A stretch of DNA of 5,834 nt from Fervidobacterium sp. (lineage in GTDB: Bacteria; Thermotogota; Thermotogae; Thermotogales; Fervidobacteriaceae). The notes under the pieces were generated by a model that worked only from the letters and a program-made list of their open reading frames with translations, ran no database searches and was not told the origin of the DNA. The position numbers and the translations under genes were made by a program. Below, one piece after another: positions 1 through 5,799 of the stretch; within the stretch, counting starts at the first letter, position 1, and each line of letters opens with the position of its first letter. The stretch spans positions 1 through 5,834 of the forward strand of contig DPIB01000194.1 in the NCBI GenBank assembly GCA_003522805.1. The letters run 5' to 3'.

Positions 1-19
1 ATTCCCGCCGCCTCCACCA
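1..19 (+). tRNA. 3' end of an alanine-type tRNA or tmRNA (truncated by window edge)
   Basis: Only the last 19 bases of an RNA gene are in the window. Bases 1-3 (ATT) fit the end of a T-loop. Bases 4-8 (CCCGC) fit the 3' strand of a T-stem, 9-15 (CGCCTCC) the 3' strand of a seven-base acceptor stem, 16 (A) the discriminator, and 17-19 an encoded CCA. The T at base 13 falls at tRNA position 70. If the missing 5' strand is GGGGGCG, this makes the G3:U70 wobble pair that marks alanine acceptors, and A73 agrees. Both tRNA-Ala and tmRNA (ssrA) carry these features, and as I recall T. maritima tmRNA also ends in CGCCTCCACCA. The two cannot be told apart here because the rest lies upstream. tRNA-Ser is less likely because it normally has G73. 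A hairpin terminator follows 31 bases downstream. Confidence 0.72.
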
Positions 20-50
20 AATGTGTGTGATTTTCCTATGATTTTGTATC

Positions 51-79
51 GAAAAAAGGAGCCTCAGGCTCCTTTTTTC
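51..79. terminator. Bidirectional intrinsic terminator between the tRNA/tmRNA and porB
   Basis: This is a perfect 13-bp inverted repeat with a 3-base loop: GAAAAAAGGAGCC, TCA, then the reverse complement. The GC-rich core is flanked by six A on one side and six T on the other, so both strands read as a stem followed by a U-tract. It lies 69 bp past the porB stop codon on the minus strand and 31 bp past the CCA end of the plus-strand RNA gene. It therefore probably stops both converging transcripts. Confidence 0.9.
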
Positions 80-148
80 ACTTACATTGGAATTTCAATT
101 GCTATGCTGTTTTTCAAAATATGTTGTTGCTACTCAATTTTATGCGTT

Positions 149-1147
149 CTATGCATCCTTTTTGGTCCAAGGACCTCTGATTGGTTTGTCTTTTGTCATT
201 TCTTCAAGAGCAAGTAGTCTTTCGTATCTTGCCGTCACATACTGCTGGAGATCATCGATTATCTCTTCCGCATCTGGTCTTGAGAGTAATGGCTTGAATC
301 TTCCTTGTGATTTTATGTAATCTGCAACCGGTTTCGGATCTTTTATTTTCTTCGTTACTTTATAAACTCCTCTTTCAACCTCGTAAAGTGGCCAGTATAG
401 TGTATCAACTGCCAACTTACTTGTTTCTACAGCTTGATCGTCTCCAACTCGCCAGAACCTCACACATGCAGAGTGCGCTACGATGAAAGATGGGCCATCG
501 AATTCAAGAGCCTTTTCTATTTTTTTCATAAAATCGGTTGTGTCAGCCAGGGCAACAGTTGCCACATATATATTTTCGTGAGCTGCCATGATTTCAGCGA
601 TGTTTTTCTTCAACTGAACTTTACCTGGTACTTTCTTTCCAACTGGTGCGGTTGTTGTGTCTGAACCCAGAGGTGTCGAACCTGATCTTTGGTTTCCGGT
701 ATTCATATAACCTTCGTTGTCATAGACGATATAGATAAATTTGTGGCCTCTTTCAACAGCACCTGAGAGTGACTGAACTCCGATATCATACGTTCCACCA
801 TCTCCACCAAATGCAAAAAAGGCAAGTTTCTTATCTGCAGGTATTTCCCCACGTTTCTTTGCTGCCCTAAAAGCTGTCTCAACACCACTAATGGTGGCAG
901 AAACATTTTCAAATGCATTGTGTATGTAAGGGACATTCCATGCTGTGTATGGGAATATTGTTGTGGAAACTTCAAGACATCCAGTCGCCAATCCTACTAC
1001 TGGTTCATAACCATTTGCTATAGCAGTCATAAGCGCAAGTTTGACTATCGTTGGAGCAGCACAGCCAGGACAAAGCCTGTGTCCTGAAGTTATTCCAGGA
1101 TTTTTATCATGAAATAATTTGGCAAGTTCAATTGCATTCAACGGCAT
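149..1147 (-). CDS. porB: Pyruvate:ferredoxin oxidoreductase, beta subunit (TPP-binding)
   Basis: This 332-residue subunit binds thiamine pyrophosphate and the proximal [4Fe-4S] cluster of the cytoplasmic enzyme that converts pyruvate and CoA to acetyl-CoA and CO2 while reducing ferredoxin. The four cluster cysteines are visible: C26 and C29 in GHRLCPGCA (22-30), C57 in ATGCLE, and C228 in HSACVRFW. The TPP/Mg site is GDGGTYDIG (115-123) followed by YDNEGYMNTGNQ (142-153). The length matches the roughly 325 residues usual for PorB of the four-subunit type. The ATG is supported by GGAGGTG (1154-1160), which directly follows the porA TAA; the gap is 13 bp. It is the last gene of the operon, with a terminator downstream. 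A related 2-oxoacid oxidoreductase such as VOR is the main alternative, but the full Por set makes it less likely. Confidence 0.94.
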   Translation of the reverse strand: MPLNAIELAKLFHDKNPGITSGHRLCPGCAAPTIVKLALMTAIANGYEPVVGLATGCLEVSTTIFPYTAWNVPYIHNAFENVSATISGVETAFRAAKKRGEIPADKKLAFFAFGGDGGTYDIGVQSLSGAVERGHKFIYIVYDNEGYMNTGNQRSGSTPLGSDTTTAPVGKKVPGKVQLKKNIAEIMAAHENIYVATVALADTTDFMKKIEKALEFDGPSFIVAHSACVRFWRVGDDQAVETSKLAVDTLYWPLYEVERGVYKVTKKIKDPKPVADYIKSQGRFKPLLSRPDAEEIIDDLQQYVTARYERLLALEEMTKDKPIRGPWTKKDA

Positions 1148-1160
1148 TTATCACACCTCC

Positions 1161-2330
1161 TTATTCTCTGAGTCCGAGATATCTTTCTTCATCGACGATA
1201 AGATCACCCTTAAACGCATCTTCGAAAGCTTGCTGAATATGAGTTGGTGTTATGTCTCTACCACCAAGGCCATATACATAGCTTCCTATTTGTGGCTTTA
1301 CGGCAATCTCATAAAGTGCAGATTTTACAGATTGATAAAGCGGGGCTTCTGCACCAAACGAAGCAGACCTGTCAAGCACGACTACAGCCTTTCTCCCATT
1401 GAGTAACCTTTGGTATTCTACCTTTGGGAATGGTCGGAAAATCCAAGGCTTTAATAGTCCAACCTTTTTACCTTCTTTTCTCAGTTCGTTTATCGTATGT
1501 TTGATAGTTCCCGCCGTAGAACCAAGAGCGATCATTATATATTCCGCATCGTCAAGCATGTACTCGTCGATAAGGTCGTATTTCCTACCTGAAATCTTTG
1601 CAAACTCTTCCGCAACTTCTTTGAATACCTTTGGCACGTATTTCATTGCCTCCACTTGCTGACGCTTGTGTTCAAAGTAGTAATCGTACATATCGATTGA
1701 TCCATAGGTTACTGGATTAGAGGTATCGAGAAGTGGGTACATTTTTATCTGTTTACCGATGAAGTCTTTCACTAATTCATCATCGAGCGTTTCGACAACT
1801 TCAACTCCATGTGAGATTATGAATCCATCAAAGTTGACCATGACTGGTAATCTAACATCTTTGTGTTCTGCAATTTTGTAAGCCATCACTGTAAAATCGT
1901 ATGCTTCCTGAGCATTTTCTGCCCAGAGTTGTATCCAGCCACTGTCCCTTTCTGCCATTGCATCACTGTGATCACAGTGGATATTAAGTGGACCAGATAA
2001 TGCCCTATTGGCGACTGCCATGACTATTGGAAGCCTTAATGACGCTGCTATGAAGACTATTTCATGCATGAGCGCAAGACCGGCTGAAGCGGTTGCTGTA
2101 AATGCTCTTGCACCGGAAGCAGCTGCACCAACAACTGCACTCATCGCTGAGTGCTCACTCTCGACCGGTATCATCTCTGTATCGACTACACCATCTGCAA
2201 CGTATTTTGCAAAATACTCGACAACTGGAGTCTGTGGCGTAATTGGATAGGCAGCGACAACATCAGGATTTATCTGTTTCATTGCATAGGCTACTGCCTC
2301 TGCACCTGTAATTGCTTGTTTTAAAGGCAT
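1161..2330 (-). CDS. porA: Pyruvate:ferredoxin oxidoreductase, alpha subunit
   Basis: This 389-residue subunit forms the active site with PorB and contributes to binding pyruvate and CoA. The N-terminal pyrimidine-binding-type domain shows AYPITPQTP (27-35), whose threonine 31 is the residue usually placed near the substrate. It continues with PVESEHSAMSAVVGAA (55-70), where a glutamate is expected to contact the TPP aminopyrimidine ring. ANRALSGPLNIHCDHSD (107-123) is the conserved segment typical of Por alpha chains. The C-terminal part (about 260-389) is the transketolase-C-like domain, with YGLGGRDIT at 353-361. The length matches T. maritima PorA (about 390). GGAGGTG abuts the porD stop codon, leaving a 12-bp gap, and the gene is followed 13 bp later by porB. 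No frame disruption or missing motif is seen. Confidence 0.95.
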   Translation of the reverse strand: MPLKQAITGAEAVAYAMKQINPDVVAAYPITPQTPVVEYFAKYVADGVVDTEMIPVESEHSAMSAVVGAAASGARAFTATASAGLALMHEIVFIAASLRLPIVMAVANRALSGPLNIHCDHSDAMAERDSGWIQLWAENAQEAYDFTVMAYKIAEHKDVRLPVMVNFDGFIISHGVEVVETLDDELVKDFIGKQIKMYPLLDTSNPVTYGSIDMYDYYFEHKRQQVEAMKYVPKVFKEVAEEFAKISGRKYDLIDEYMLDDAEYIMIALGSTAGTIKHTINELRKEGKKVGLLKPWIFRPFPKVEYQRLLNGRKAVVVLDRSASFGAEAPLYQSVKSALYEIAVKPQIGSYVYGLGGRDITPTHIQQAFEDAFKGDLIVDEERYLGLRE

Positions 2331-2342
2331 TTTCGCACCTCC

Positions 2343-2693
2343 TTACTCTTCGACGAAATCAGTTTCTGGTTTCATGATGATAGCTCTCTTTTCTTCTGCA
2401 ACTGGCTGCTTTGTTTTAGGATCAATATTCTTTGGACATACATTTGCACATAGTCCGCAACCTTTACAACTATAGTAATCGAATCCTTTCATCTTTGGTT
2501 TCCCATCCACAAGTTCTACGACAATAGATTGATCAGGACAATATAGCCAACAAAACATACAACTTATGCAGTTTTCTGGCTGAAAAACTGGCCTAAGCAC
2601 TCGCCATGTCCCTGTTCGGTACTTCTTTGCGGTACCTGGCTCAAGCACAAGACCGCCGATTGGAAGGTCCTTCCAGCCTTTAAGTTCAGCCAT
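2343..2693 (-). CDS. porD: Pyruvate:ferredoxin oxidoreductase, delta subunit (2x[4Fe-4S] ferredoxin)
   Basis: This 116-residue 8Fe ferredoxin-like subunit carries electrons from the TPP site to external ferredoxin. Two complete CxxCxxCxxxCP motifs are present: C42, C45, C48, C52 and C76, C79, C82, C86. The N-terminal stretch with IGGLVLEPGTA (12-22) and the segment FQPENCISCMFCWLYCPD (37-54) are characteristic of PorD. It is longer than the roughly 100 residues of T. maritima PorD because about 14 residues (89-103, lysine, proline and glutamate rich) sit between the last cysteine motif and the conserved AIIMKPETDF tail. The ATG overlaps the porG stop by 8 bp (ATGGCTGA), and its AGAGGTG ribosome-binding site lies inside the end of porG. 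Translational coupling with porG is therefore likely. Confidence 0.95.
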   Translation of the reverse strand: MAELKGWKDLPIGGLVLEPGTAKKYRTGTWRVLRPVFQPENCISCMFCWLYCPDQSIVVELVDGKPKMKGFDYYSCKGCGLCANVCPKNIDPKTKQPVAEEKRAIIMKPETDFVEE

Positions 2694-3261
2694 TGCATAT
2701 CACCTCTTCATACCCTCTGTGAAGGGCCTTTATGTTCTTCTGAACAACTGCTTCTCCAAATTTCTTCAAGAACATGTCCCTTATCTTATCTTCAACGTAC
2801 TTCAATTCAATTATGCCAGTGACTTTTGCAACTGCACCGAGCATAACTGTGTTTGGTGTTGCTCTTCCAAGTTCCTCTAGCGCTATTTCTGTTGCTTTAA
2901 CGGTGCATACTTTTCCTTTGAATCCACACTTTTGTCTTACCGATTCGACAGTTTTGACAGTGTTAACTATGAGAATCGTCTTCTCATCCGTCCCTGCGAC
3001 TATGTCTGGATTTCCAAGAAGTGTATCGTCGATCACTACTACTAGGTCTGGGTTTTCAACGGAGGAATGGAGTAAAATTCGTTCATCCGAAATTCTGTTG
3101 AATGCCTTCATCGGTGCACCTGTTCTTTCTGCACCATACTCTGGAAAAGCTTGTACATATTTGCCCATATCAAGTGCAGCTTCTGCCAACATCTGAGAAG
3201 CACTCTTTGCACCTTGGCCAGCACGTCCGTGCCATCTGATCTCAAAAAGGTTTGCAGGCAC
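2686..3261 (-). CDS. porG: Pyruvate:ferredoxin oxidoreductase, gamma subunit
   Basis: This 191-residue gamma subunit (also called porC) is the first gene of the porGDAB operon. It contains the gamma-family signature HGRAGQGAKSASQML (11-25), PEYGAERTGAPM (40-51) and PNTVMLGAVAKVTGI (136-150). In the single-chain bacterial enzyme the corresponding domain lies between the alpha-type and ferredoxin-type parts and helps shape the CoA-binding region. The start is GTG. It is supported by an AAAGGAGGT site with a 7-base spacer and by alignment of the N-terminal FEIRWHGRAGQG with relatives. The next in-frame Met (24) would cut away the GRAGQG motif. It overlaps porD by 8 bp. Upstream are a Rex-like operator and a hairpin that separates the operon from the GH57 gene. 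Some 2-oxoacid oxidoreductases share one gamma chain, so it could also serve a second alpha/beta/delta set elsewhere. Confidence 0.94.
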   Translation of the reverse strand: MPANLFEIRWHGRAGQGAKSASQMLAEAALDMGKYVQAFPEYGAERTGAPMKAFNRISDERILLHSSVENPDLVVVIDDTLLGNPDIVAGTDEKTILIVNTVKTVESVRQKCGFKGKVCTVKATEIALEELGRATPNTVMLGAVAKVTGIIELKYVEDKIRDMFLKKFGEAVVQKNIKALHRGYEEVICNG

Positions 3262-3268
3262 TGTTTTT

Positions 3269-3278
3269 ACCTCCTTTC
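3269..3278 (-). promoter_or_regulatory. Strong Shine-Dalgarno supporting the porG GTG start
   Basis: The minus strand reads GAAAGGAGGT followed by AAAAACA and GTG. This is a near-complete complement to the 3' end of 16S rRNA at ideal spacing. It decides the GTG at 3261 as the porG start and suggests high translation despite the non-ATG codon. Confidence 0.88.
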
Positions 3279-3299
3279 AAGTTGTGAAGTAACATCCCC

Positions 3300-3317
3300 T
3301 TGTGTAGATATTCACAA
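3300..3317. promoter_or_regulatory. Candidate Rex (NADH/NAD+-sensing repressor) operator upstream of porGDAB
   Basis: The plus strand reads TTGTGTAGATATTCACAA, and the minus strand reads TTGTGAATATCTACACAA. The common Rex consensus, TTGTGAA-N4-TTCACAA, is matched at 13 of 14 defined positions; one half-site is perfect and the other has one mismatch. The site ends 38 bp upstream of the porG start codon and lies just downstream of, or at, the likely transcription start, a position suited to repression. Rex represses fermentation and electron-transfer genes at low NADH/NAD+, and Rex is known in Thermotogales. The assignment here rests on the motif and its context only. Confidence 0.6.
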
Positions 3318-3319
3318 GT

Positions 3320-3349
3320 ACTACACTCTGGTATTTTATTTGAATACAA
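3320..3349 (-). promoter_or_regulatory. Weak candidate promoter for porGDAB
   Basis: On the minus strand, TTGTAT (3349-3344) and TGTAGT (3325-3320) match the sigma-70 -35 and -10 hexamers at 3 and 4 of 6 positions with an 18-bp spacer. This would start transcription inside the Rex-like site. An alternative -10 is TAAAAT (3338-3333, 5 of 6), which has no convincing -35 because that would fall in the hairpin. A promoter must lie in this gap if the hairpin at 3352-3376 terminates, but which hexamers are used is not decided by the sequence. Confidence 0.3.
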
Positions 3350-3351
3350 CA

Positions 3352-3376
3352 CCCCGGGTTACTCATTAACCCGGGG
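3352..3376 (-). terminator. Hairpin, probable terminator of the DUF4912-GH57 unit
   Basis: A perfect 10-bp stem (CCCCGGGTTA with its reverse complement) with a 5-base loop begins 30 bp past the GH57 stop codon. On the minus strand it is preceded by GAGAAAAGCT and followed by TGTTGTATTC, which is T-rich but not a clean U-tract. The stem is strong, so termination or 3'-end protection is likely; partial read-through into por cannot be excluded. Confidence 0.68.
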
Positions 3377-3406
3377 AGCTTTTCTCTTACTCGGATAGTC
3401 AGACTT

Positions 3407-5008
3407 TTAGACTTTTAAATACATTCTGTAATCTGCGTCAGGAAATATGTCGTCTACATGTTCTAACCTCTGTAACTCCCCTACCTCTATATTACCACTG
3501 TTTAGCATATCGTACAAGTCCAAAAATCGTTTCACGTGTGTTTTTGTTCTCTCGACTGCATAATCTACACTCGTGCACGTTGTCATTATGAAAGCCCAGT
3601 CACTAGACTGTGCGAGTAATAACTCTCTCACCATTTGGTTGAGTACCCTTACCTTCAAGGGATCTTTCTCTTCAGCATGACGTTTTGCCATGTCCGTCAT
3701 GCGTTCTATCATTTCATGTAGGTGGAGGTAAATCCAATCGTTCGAACCATTTAACCATACTTCGTTGTAGCCGTTTGCTCCCCAGCTTGATGCGGCAGGT
3801 GTGAGTATCTGAACTTTTTCTATCCAGTCGACCACATCACATGCTCTAACTACACGCAGTTTTTGACTCTTTGATGCCTCCTTCATGAAGTATTCTAAGA
3901 AGATAGGACCTTCGTACCACCAATGGCCAAATAATTCGGCATCAAATGGTGCAACAATGATCGGTTCGAGACCATCAAAAAGATTCAGTAGGTAATCGAC
4001 TTGTGCTTCTTTCTTCGCAACGAAATCTTTTGCATGGGCCCATGCTACATTCTTTGCGTCATCTATATCGTAAAAATCCTTTCCTTCAAGCGGTATCTCT
4101 TTAGATGTAATCTTATGGTATTTGATTCCTGTATTCGTCCTAACACCACTTGGATCTATGTATGGCCTGATATAGTCATGTTCTCTATCAAAACCTATGT
4201 CTCTGTAAAACTCTCTGTATCTCGAATCACCTGGATAACCTATTTGTGCGCTCCATACTTGTTCTGAGCTCTCTGGATCTCTTGCAAACGTAAAGACGTT
4301 ATTTGGGGTTATAACAGGTCTATAGACACCGTATTTTGGCCTTTCATCTGCATACCATAAACCATGAGAATCTATGAAAAAGTATTCTATTCCATATTCC
4401 GCAAGGTACTTGTCGAGTCCCGGAAAATATGCGCATTCAGCCAGCCAAATTCCTCTCGGTTTTATCCCCATATGTCTTTCATATGTCCTGACACCTTGCT
4501 CTATCTGAGCTCTTATAGCCTGAGGGTACTGTGCCATAAAAGGTAGGTAACCGTGGGTGGCATTGCAAGTAATTATATCGACATATCCCCTTGCCATATA
4601 CTCCTTAAAACCGTTGAGGATATTTCTCTGGTACACATCTCTGAAAAGATATAGTGTTTCTTCAAAATCTTGCAGATAGTATTTTGCCATTTTGTTCTTG
4701 AGCGGAGACTCTTTTTCGGTTCTCTGTACTTCTTTTCTGGAGAGTTCTATGAGCTTCTCAAGTCTCTTCTCGTATTTGTATTGAAGATCAGTATTCGCAA
4801 GCATTTCCATCAATGGCGGTGTGATGGACATAGTGAGTTTTACAGGGATTCTATCCTTCTCAAGATTTCTAAACATCTTCAAAATCGGTATGTAAGTCTC
4901 AGTAATTGCTTCAAATAACCACTGCTCTTCCAAGAAGAACGTGTATTCTGGGTGATGCACATATGGAAGGTGTGCATGTAGAACGAGCATTACCTGTCCG
5001 CGTGGCAT
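3407..5008 (-). CDS. GH57 1,4-alpha-glucan branching enzyme (AmyC-like)
   Basis: This 533-residue cytoplasmic glycoside hydrolase family 57 enzyme has no signal peptide. It resembles T. maritima AmyC (about 528 residues) and the GH57 branching enzymes of Thermus and Thermococcus, which cut alpha-1,4-glucan and rejoin it as alpha-1,6 branches. The GH57 conserved regions appear in order: HAHLPY (11-16), TCNATHGYLP (147-156), WLAECAY with the predicted nucleophile E191 (188-194), PFDAELFGHWWYEGP with the predicted acid/base D356 (354-368), and SSWGANGYNEVWLN (407-420) with W409 and W418. Residues about 430-530, including LLAQSSDWAFIM, form the helical C-terminal domain of branching enzymes (BE_C/DUF1957). 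The ATG lies 2 bp after the DUF4912 stop, and its AAGGGG site (5017-5022) is inside that gene, so the two are probably cotranscribed and coupled. Whether branching or hydrolysis dominates cannot be read from the sequence; the T. maritima relative was first described as an alpha-amylase. Confidence 0.92.
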   Translation of the reverse strand: MPRGQVMLVLHAHLPYVHHPEYTFFLEEQWLFEAITETYIPILKMFRNLEKDRIPVKLTMSITPPLMEMLANTDLQYKYEKRLEKLIELSRKEVQRTEKESPLKNKMAKYYLQDFEETLYLFRDVYQRNILNGFKEYMARGYVDIITCNATHGYLPFMAQYPQAIRAQIEQGVRTYERHMGIKPRGIWLAECAYFPGLDKYLAEYGIEYFFIDSHGLWYADERPKYGVYRPVITPNNVFTFARDPESSEQVWSAQIGYPGDSRYREFYRDIGFDREHDYIRPYIDPSGVRTNTGIKYHKITSKEIPLEGKDFYDIDDAKNVAWAHAKDFVAKKEAQVDYLLNLFDGLEPIIVAPFDAELFGHWWYEGPIFLEYFMKEASKSQKLRVVRACDVVDWIEKVQILTPAASSWGANGYNEVWLNGSNDWIYLHLHEMIERMTDMAKRHAEEKDPLKVRVLNQMVRELLLAQSSDWAFIMTTCTSVDYAVERTKTHVKRFLDLYDMLNSGNIEVGELQRLEHVDDIFPDADYRMYLKV

Positions 5009-5010
5009 AT

Positions 5011-5787
5011 TTACATCCCCTTCCCACTAAATCTTGCAAAGCCGATGCTCCCAGCACTCGAAATCCGAAAAAGATGCTCCAAACCTTGAACTGAACCAGC
5101 AACCCTTTCTATAACAGGTGTGAGCATACCTGAAGCAGGCATAACGATCCTTCTGTGTTTTCTCAAATCTAGCCATCTCTCGCGCGTTGATTGACTTGGT
5201 GAGCTAAAAGGCATCATACACAGGTTGGATCTCAATAGAATTGTGTATCTACCTTGGAAATCGTAATACCCAATCTCTCCAAGATAATGAGCACCTGGCA
5301 TAGGGACATTCAAATAGTAATTCCTAACGTTTAGTGGATCTACGTTTATTTCAAAGGTTCTGTGAGCGTTAGTACCGTCAAATTCAATATAAGTAACGTC
5401 GTAAACGCGCAGAACAACTCTGTTGATCTCACTAGATTTCAGCAAACTTGCATTTGGTTCTGATAGATCCCAGTAGAAATACATCCACTGTGGGTTTATC
5501 GGCATAGCGACAAGTTTATCTTTTTTGTAGGTGTTTGGGATCGAGATATTTTCTTTTGGTGTCTCTTTAGATTGAACTGAAGAGATTTGCATGTGCGATG
5601 TTGTAGAAGTCGCCATAGAACCTTCCGGTTCAGACATCCTCATCCTTTCGGCATACCTTTCGATCATCTTTCTAACATCTGTCTTTGTCATCTGCTTCTT
5701 TACAGATAATCCAAGCTCTTTTGCCTTTGCCTTGAGCTGTTGAATCGTCAAATCTTGTTCCAACCACTCTTGAAGCTCTCTCCACAT
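5011..5787 (-). CDS. DUF4912 protein with N-terminal Rho-N/SAP-like domain
   Basis: This 258-residue protein has no known biochemical function. Residues 1-50 (LTIQQLKAKAKELGLSV, 13-29, then KTDVRKMIERY, 35-45) resemble the helix-extended-helix fold of Rho N-terminal/SAP/LEM-like domains, which often bind nucleic acid. Residues about 51-85 are a Ser/Thr/Pro/Lys-rich linker. From about 88 to 195 lies a DUF4912-type domain: INPQWMYFYWDLSE (97-110), VVLRVYDVT (124-132), then INVDPLNVRNYYLNVP (147-162), GAHYLGEIGYYD (165-176) and ILLRSN (183-188). The alternating pattern suggests a beta-rich, Ig-like or carbohydrate-module-like fold; this is inference. The C-terminus (241-258) is Ser/Gly rich. There is no signal peptide or membrane segment, so it is probably cytoplasmic. 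The ATG has a GGGGGTGA site 4 bases upstream. The 2-bp gap to the GH57 gene points to a role in alpha-glucan metabolism, perhaps as a binding or scaffold partner. Confidence 0.82.
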   Translation of the reverse strand: MWRELQEWLEQDLTIQQLKAKAKELGLSVKKQMTKTDVRKMIERYAERMRMSEPEGSMATSTTSHMQISSVQSKETPKENISIPNTYKKDKLVAMPINPQWMYFYWDLSEPNASLLKSSEINRVVLRVYDVTYIEFDGTNAHRTFEINVDPLNVRNYYLNVPMPGAHYLGEIGYYDFQGRYTILLRSNLCMMPFSSPSQSTRERWLDLRKHRRIVMPASGMLTPVIERVAGSVQGLEHLFRISSAGSIGFARFSGKGM

Positions 5788-5791
5788 ATAC

Positions 5792-5799
5792 TCACCCCC
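5792..5799 (-). promoter_or_regulatory. Shine-Dalgarno of the DUF4912 gene
   Basis: The minus strand reads GGGGGTGA, then GTAT and the ATG at 5787. It differs from the ideal GGAGGTGA at one base and supports this start. The remaining bases to the window edge (5800-5834) are AT-rich leader. AATAAT (5834-5829) could be a -10 element, but its -35 would lie outside the window, so no promoter is called. Confidence 0.7.

Noticed and set aside
2..217. Plus-strand frame with a run of prolines continuing across the hairpin into porB
   Set aside because: It crosses the terminator hairpin and the tRNA-like 3' end and runs antisense to porB. The proline codons are simply the acceptor and T-stem strands of the RNA gene.
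2774..3196. Plus-strand open frame of 140 codons antisense to porG
   Set aside because: It lies wholly inside a clearly recognised porG, shows no known motif, and is Ser/Thr/Val-rich as expected of a reverse-strand shadow. No convincing ribosome-binding site was seen.
3302..3326. Inverted repeat GTGTAG-N13-CTACAC overlapping the Rex-like site
   Set aside because: The arms are only 6 bp with a long spacer and overlap a better explanation, the 18-bp Rex-type palindrome. Probably coincidental.
3401..3416. Tandem AGACTTTT x2 at the GH57 stop codon
   Set aside because: Two copies of an 8-bp AT-rich unit are too few to call a repeat element; it could be a small slippage duplication with no clear effect.
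4911..5102. Minus-strand open frame spanning the DUF4912-GH57 junction
   Set aside because: It is in another frame over the start of a strong GH57 gene and the end of DUF4912, has no recognisable motif, and the two overlapping genes explain the sequence fully.
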